Of a DNA stretch of 64,000 nt, positions 63,223 through 64,000 are shown piece after piece. The position numbers and the translations under genes are program-made. The stretch is from Anthostomella pinea (Eukaryota > Ascomycota > Sordariomycetes > Xylariales > Xylariaceae): the NCBI GenBank assembly GCA_963556695.1, contig CAUWAG010000018.1, positions 558,001-622,000 on the forward strand, read 5' to 3'. The notes under the pieces are model-generated. The model searched no databases and had not been told where the DNA came from. It was given only the letters and a program-made list of their open reading frames with translations. The first letter of the stretch is position 1; each line of letters begins with the position of its first letter.

Positions 63223-63926
63223 ATGTCTTCATATTACAACTACAACCACCACCAACAACCGACCGCTCCCGCGCCCGGCCTGTCCCACAACCACCACGGC
63301 GGCCGTAACCGGAGGGCACCGAGGTTGTCGGTATCGCAGAACTCCCACAGACAGTTCCGCGGCGTGAAGAGCATGAAGGAGCTGAGTGAAACCGCCGGCG
63401 TGACTGCCTTCCGAAATCAATTCGAAGCCAGCCGTTCGTTCGACCTCGAGGATGACATGGAGTTCTGCCCCAAGCTATTATCAGAAACCGATGTAAGTCC
63501 AACCAGCTCGCCTCGACCTCGGATGCGTCGCACAGCCGTCGATGCACTCGATGAGTCCTCGTGACATCCAGGACCGTCTTGCTGATCGTGCCCCTTTTTC
63601 TTTAGCTGGTATCAATAAGCAGCGCTTCTTCCGATCGTTCCTCGCTGTCCAGCAACTCTCCTAATGTTTCACCGACGCAACACACGCAGCAGATTGCGTC
63701 GACCTTTTCTCTCAACTCATCCTCTCCGGCTTTCGTTCCTCCGACTTTCCAAAGCCACCAGTCGAGCTTGAAGTTGCATCAGCCTGCCGCAACCCGTGCC
63801 CGCAACGCCATCCCCATCATCAACCCGGCCAATGGCCTGACCATGTCGAGCCCGCCGCCATCCGTGTCGCCTGGTCGGATGCATCAGCACCACCAACATC
63901 AGCACCCCATCGGCAGACGGTGGTAG
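63223..63926 (+). CDS. Ser/His-rich hypothetical protein, two exons
   Basis: ATG 63223 (MSSYYNYNHHQQ). Exon 1 is 63223-63492 and exon 2 63606-63926 (GTAAGT; TTTAG), giving 196 aa. A conserved-looking core reads FRGVKSMKELSETAGVTAFRNQFEASRSFDLEDDMEFCPKLL; the rest is Ser, His, Pro and Gln-rich (SSASSDRSSLSSNSPN; MHQHHQHQHP). It is probably disordered and regulatory; no family name comes to mind. The stop at 63926 follows GRRW. A further 3' exon beyond the window cannot be excluded. Confidence 0.65.
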
Positions 63927-64000
63927 ATTCTTGTCTAGCTTCCCAATGGATGACAGGATTTTCGACCAATCCATCAACGTCTTCCGTAATTAAGAGCATC

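Overview
The window is nuclear DNA of a filamentous ascomycete (Pezizomycotina), most likely a Sordariomycete. The reasons are short introns (about 36-140 bp) with GTAAGT/GTATGT-type donors, CTAAC/CTGAC-like branch sites and CAG/TAG acceptors, gene content typical of the group, one long A/T-rich block that looks mutated by RIP (repeat-induced point mutation), and many intergenic copies of a TAGGTA / CTACCT motif. I rebuilt most gene models by hand. Exon lengths and phases add up to whole codons in every model for which I give all exons.

Layout. From 1 to 38 kb almost every gene is on the minus strand: an alpha/beta hydrolase (cut by the window start), an Arg/Ser/Pro-rich protein, the class II histone deacetylase HDA1/Clr3, an F-box protein, the ribosome-biogenesis factor BRX1, the Rab GTPase Ypt31/Rab11, a 1378-residue chromodomain protein, a poorly resolved plus-strand hypothetical locus, a glycine-zipper protein, two large adjacent unrecognised proteins (984 and 688 aa) and a phenol-2-monooxygenase-type flavoprotein. 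From about 38.9 to 47.4 kb lies the A/T-rich block. It holds three solo LTRs with clear 5-bp target duplications, an inverted pair of LTR-like segments, and a nearly intact pogo/Fot1-like DNA transposon inserted into a (TAA)n microsatellite. From 47.7 kb genes resume: a one-TM small protein, a Ulp1-type SUMO protease gene with an unusual alternative 3' splice site, an EF-hand mitochondrial ATP-Mg/Pi carrier divergent from Mediator cyclin C, a 4.3-kb gene-poor stretch and a small Ser/His-rich protein at the right edge.

How the genes relate. Most are single-copy housekeeping genes (chromatin, ribosome assembly, vesicle traffic, Mediator, SUMO, mitochondrial transport). I see no secondary-metabolite cluster. 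The nearest thing to a functional theme is heterochromatin: HDA1 and a large chromodomain protein lie about 10 kb apart, and the window also carries a block of probable RIP-derived heterochromatin. The most interesting items are the SUMO protease locus, where the stop codon of a short isoform is itself the 3' splice site that creates the long isoform; the young transposon nested in old RIP-like DNA with a single stop in RIP context; and two apparently undescribed MITE-like repeats.
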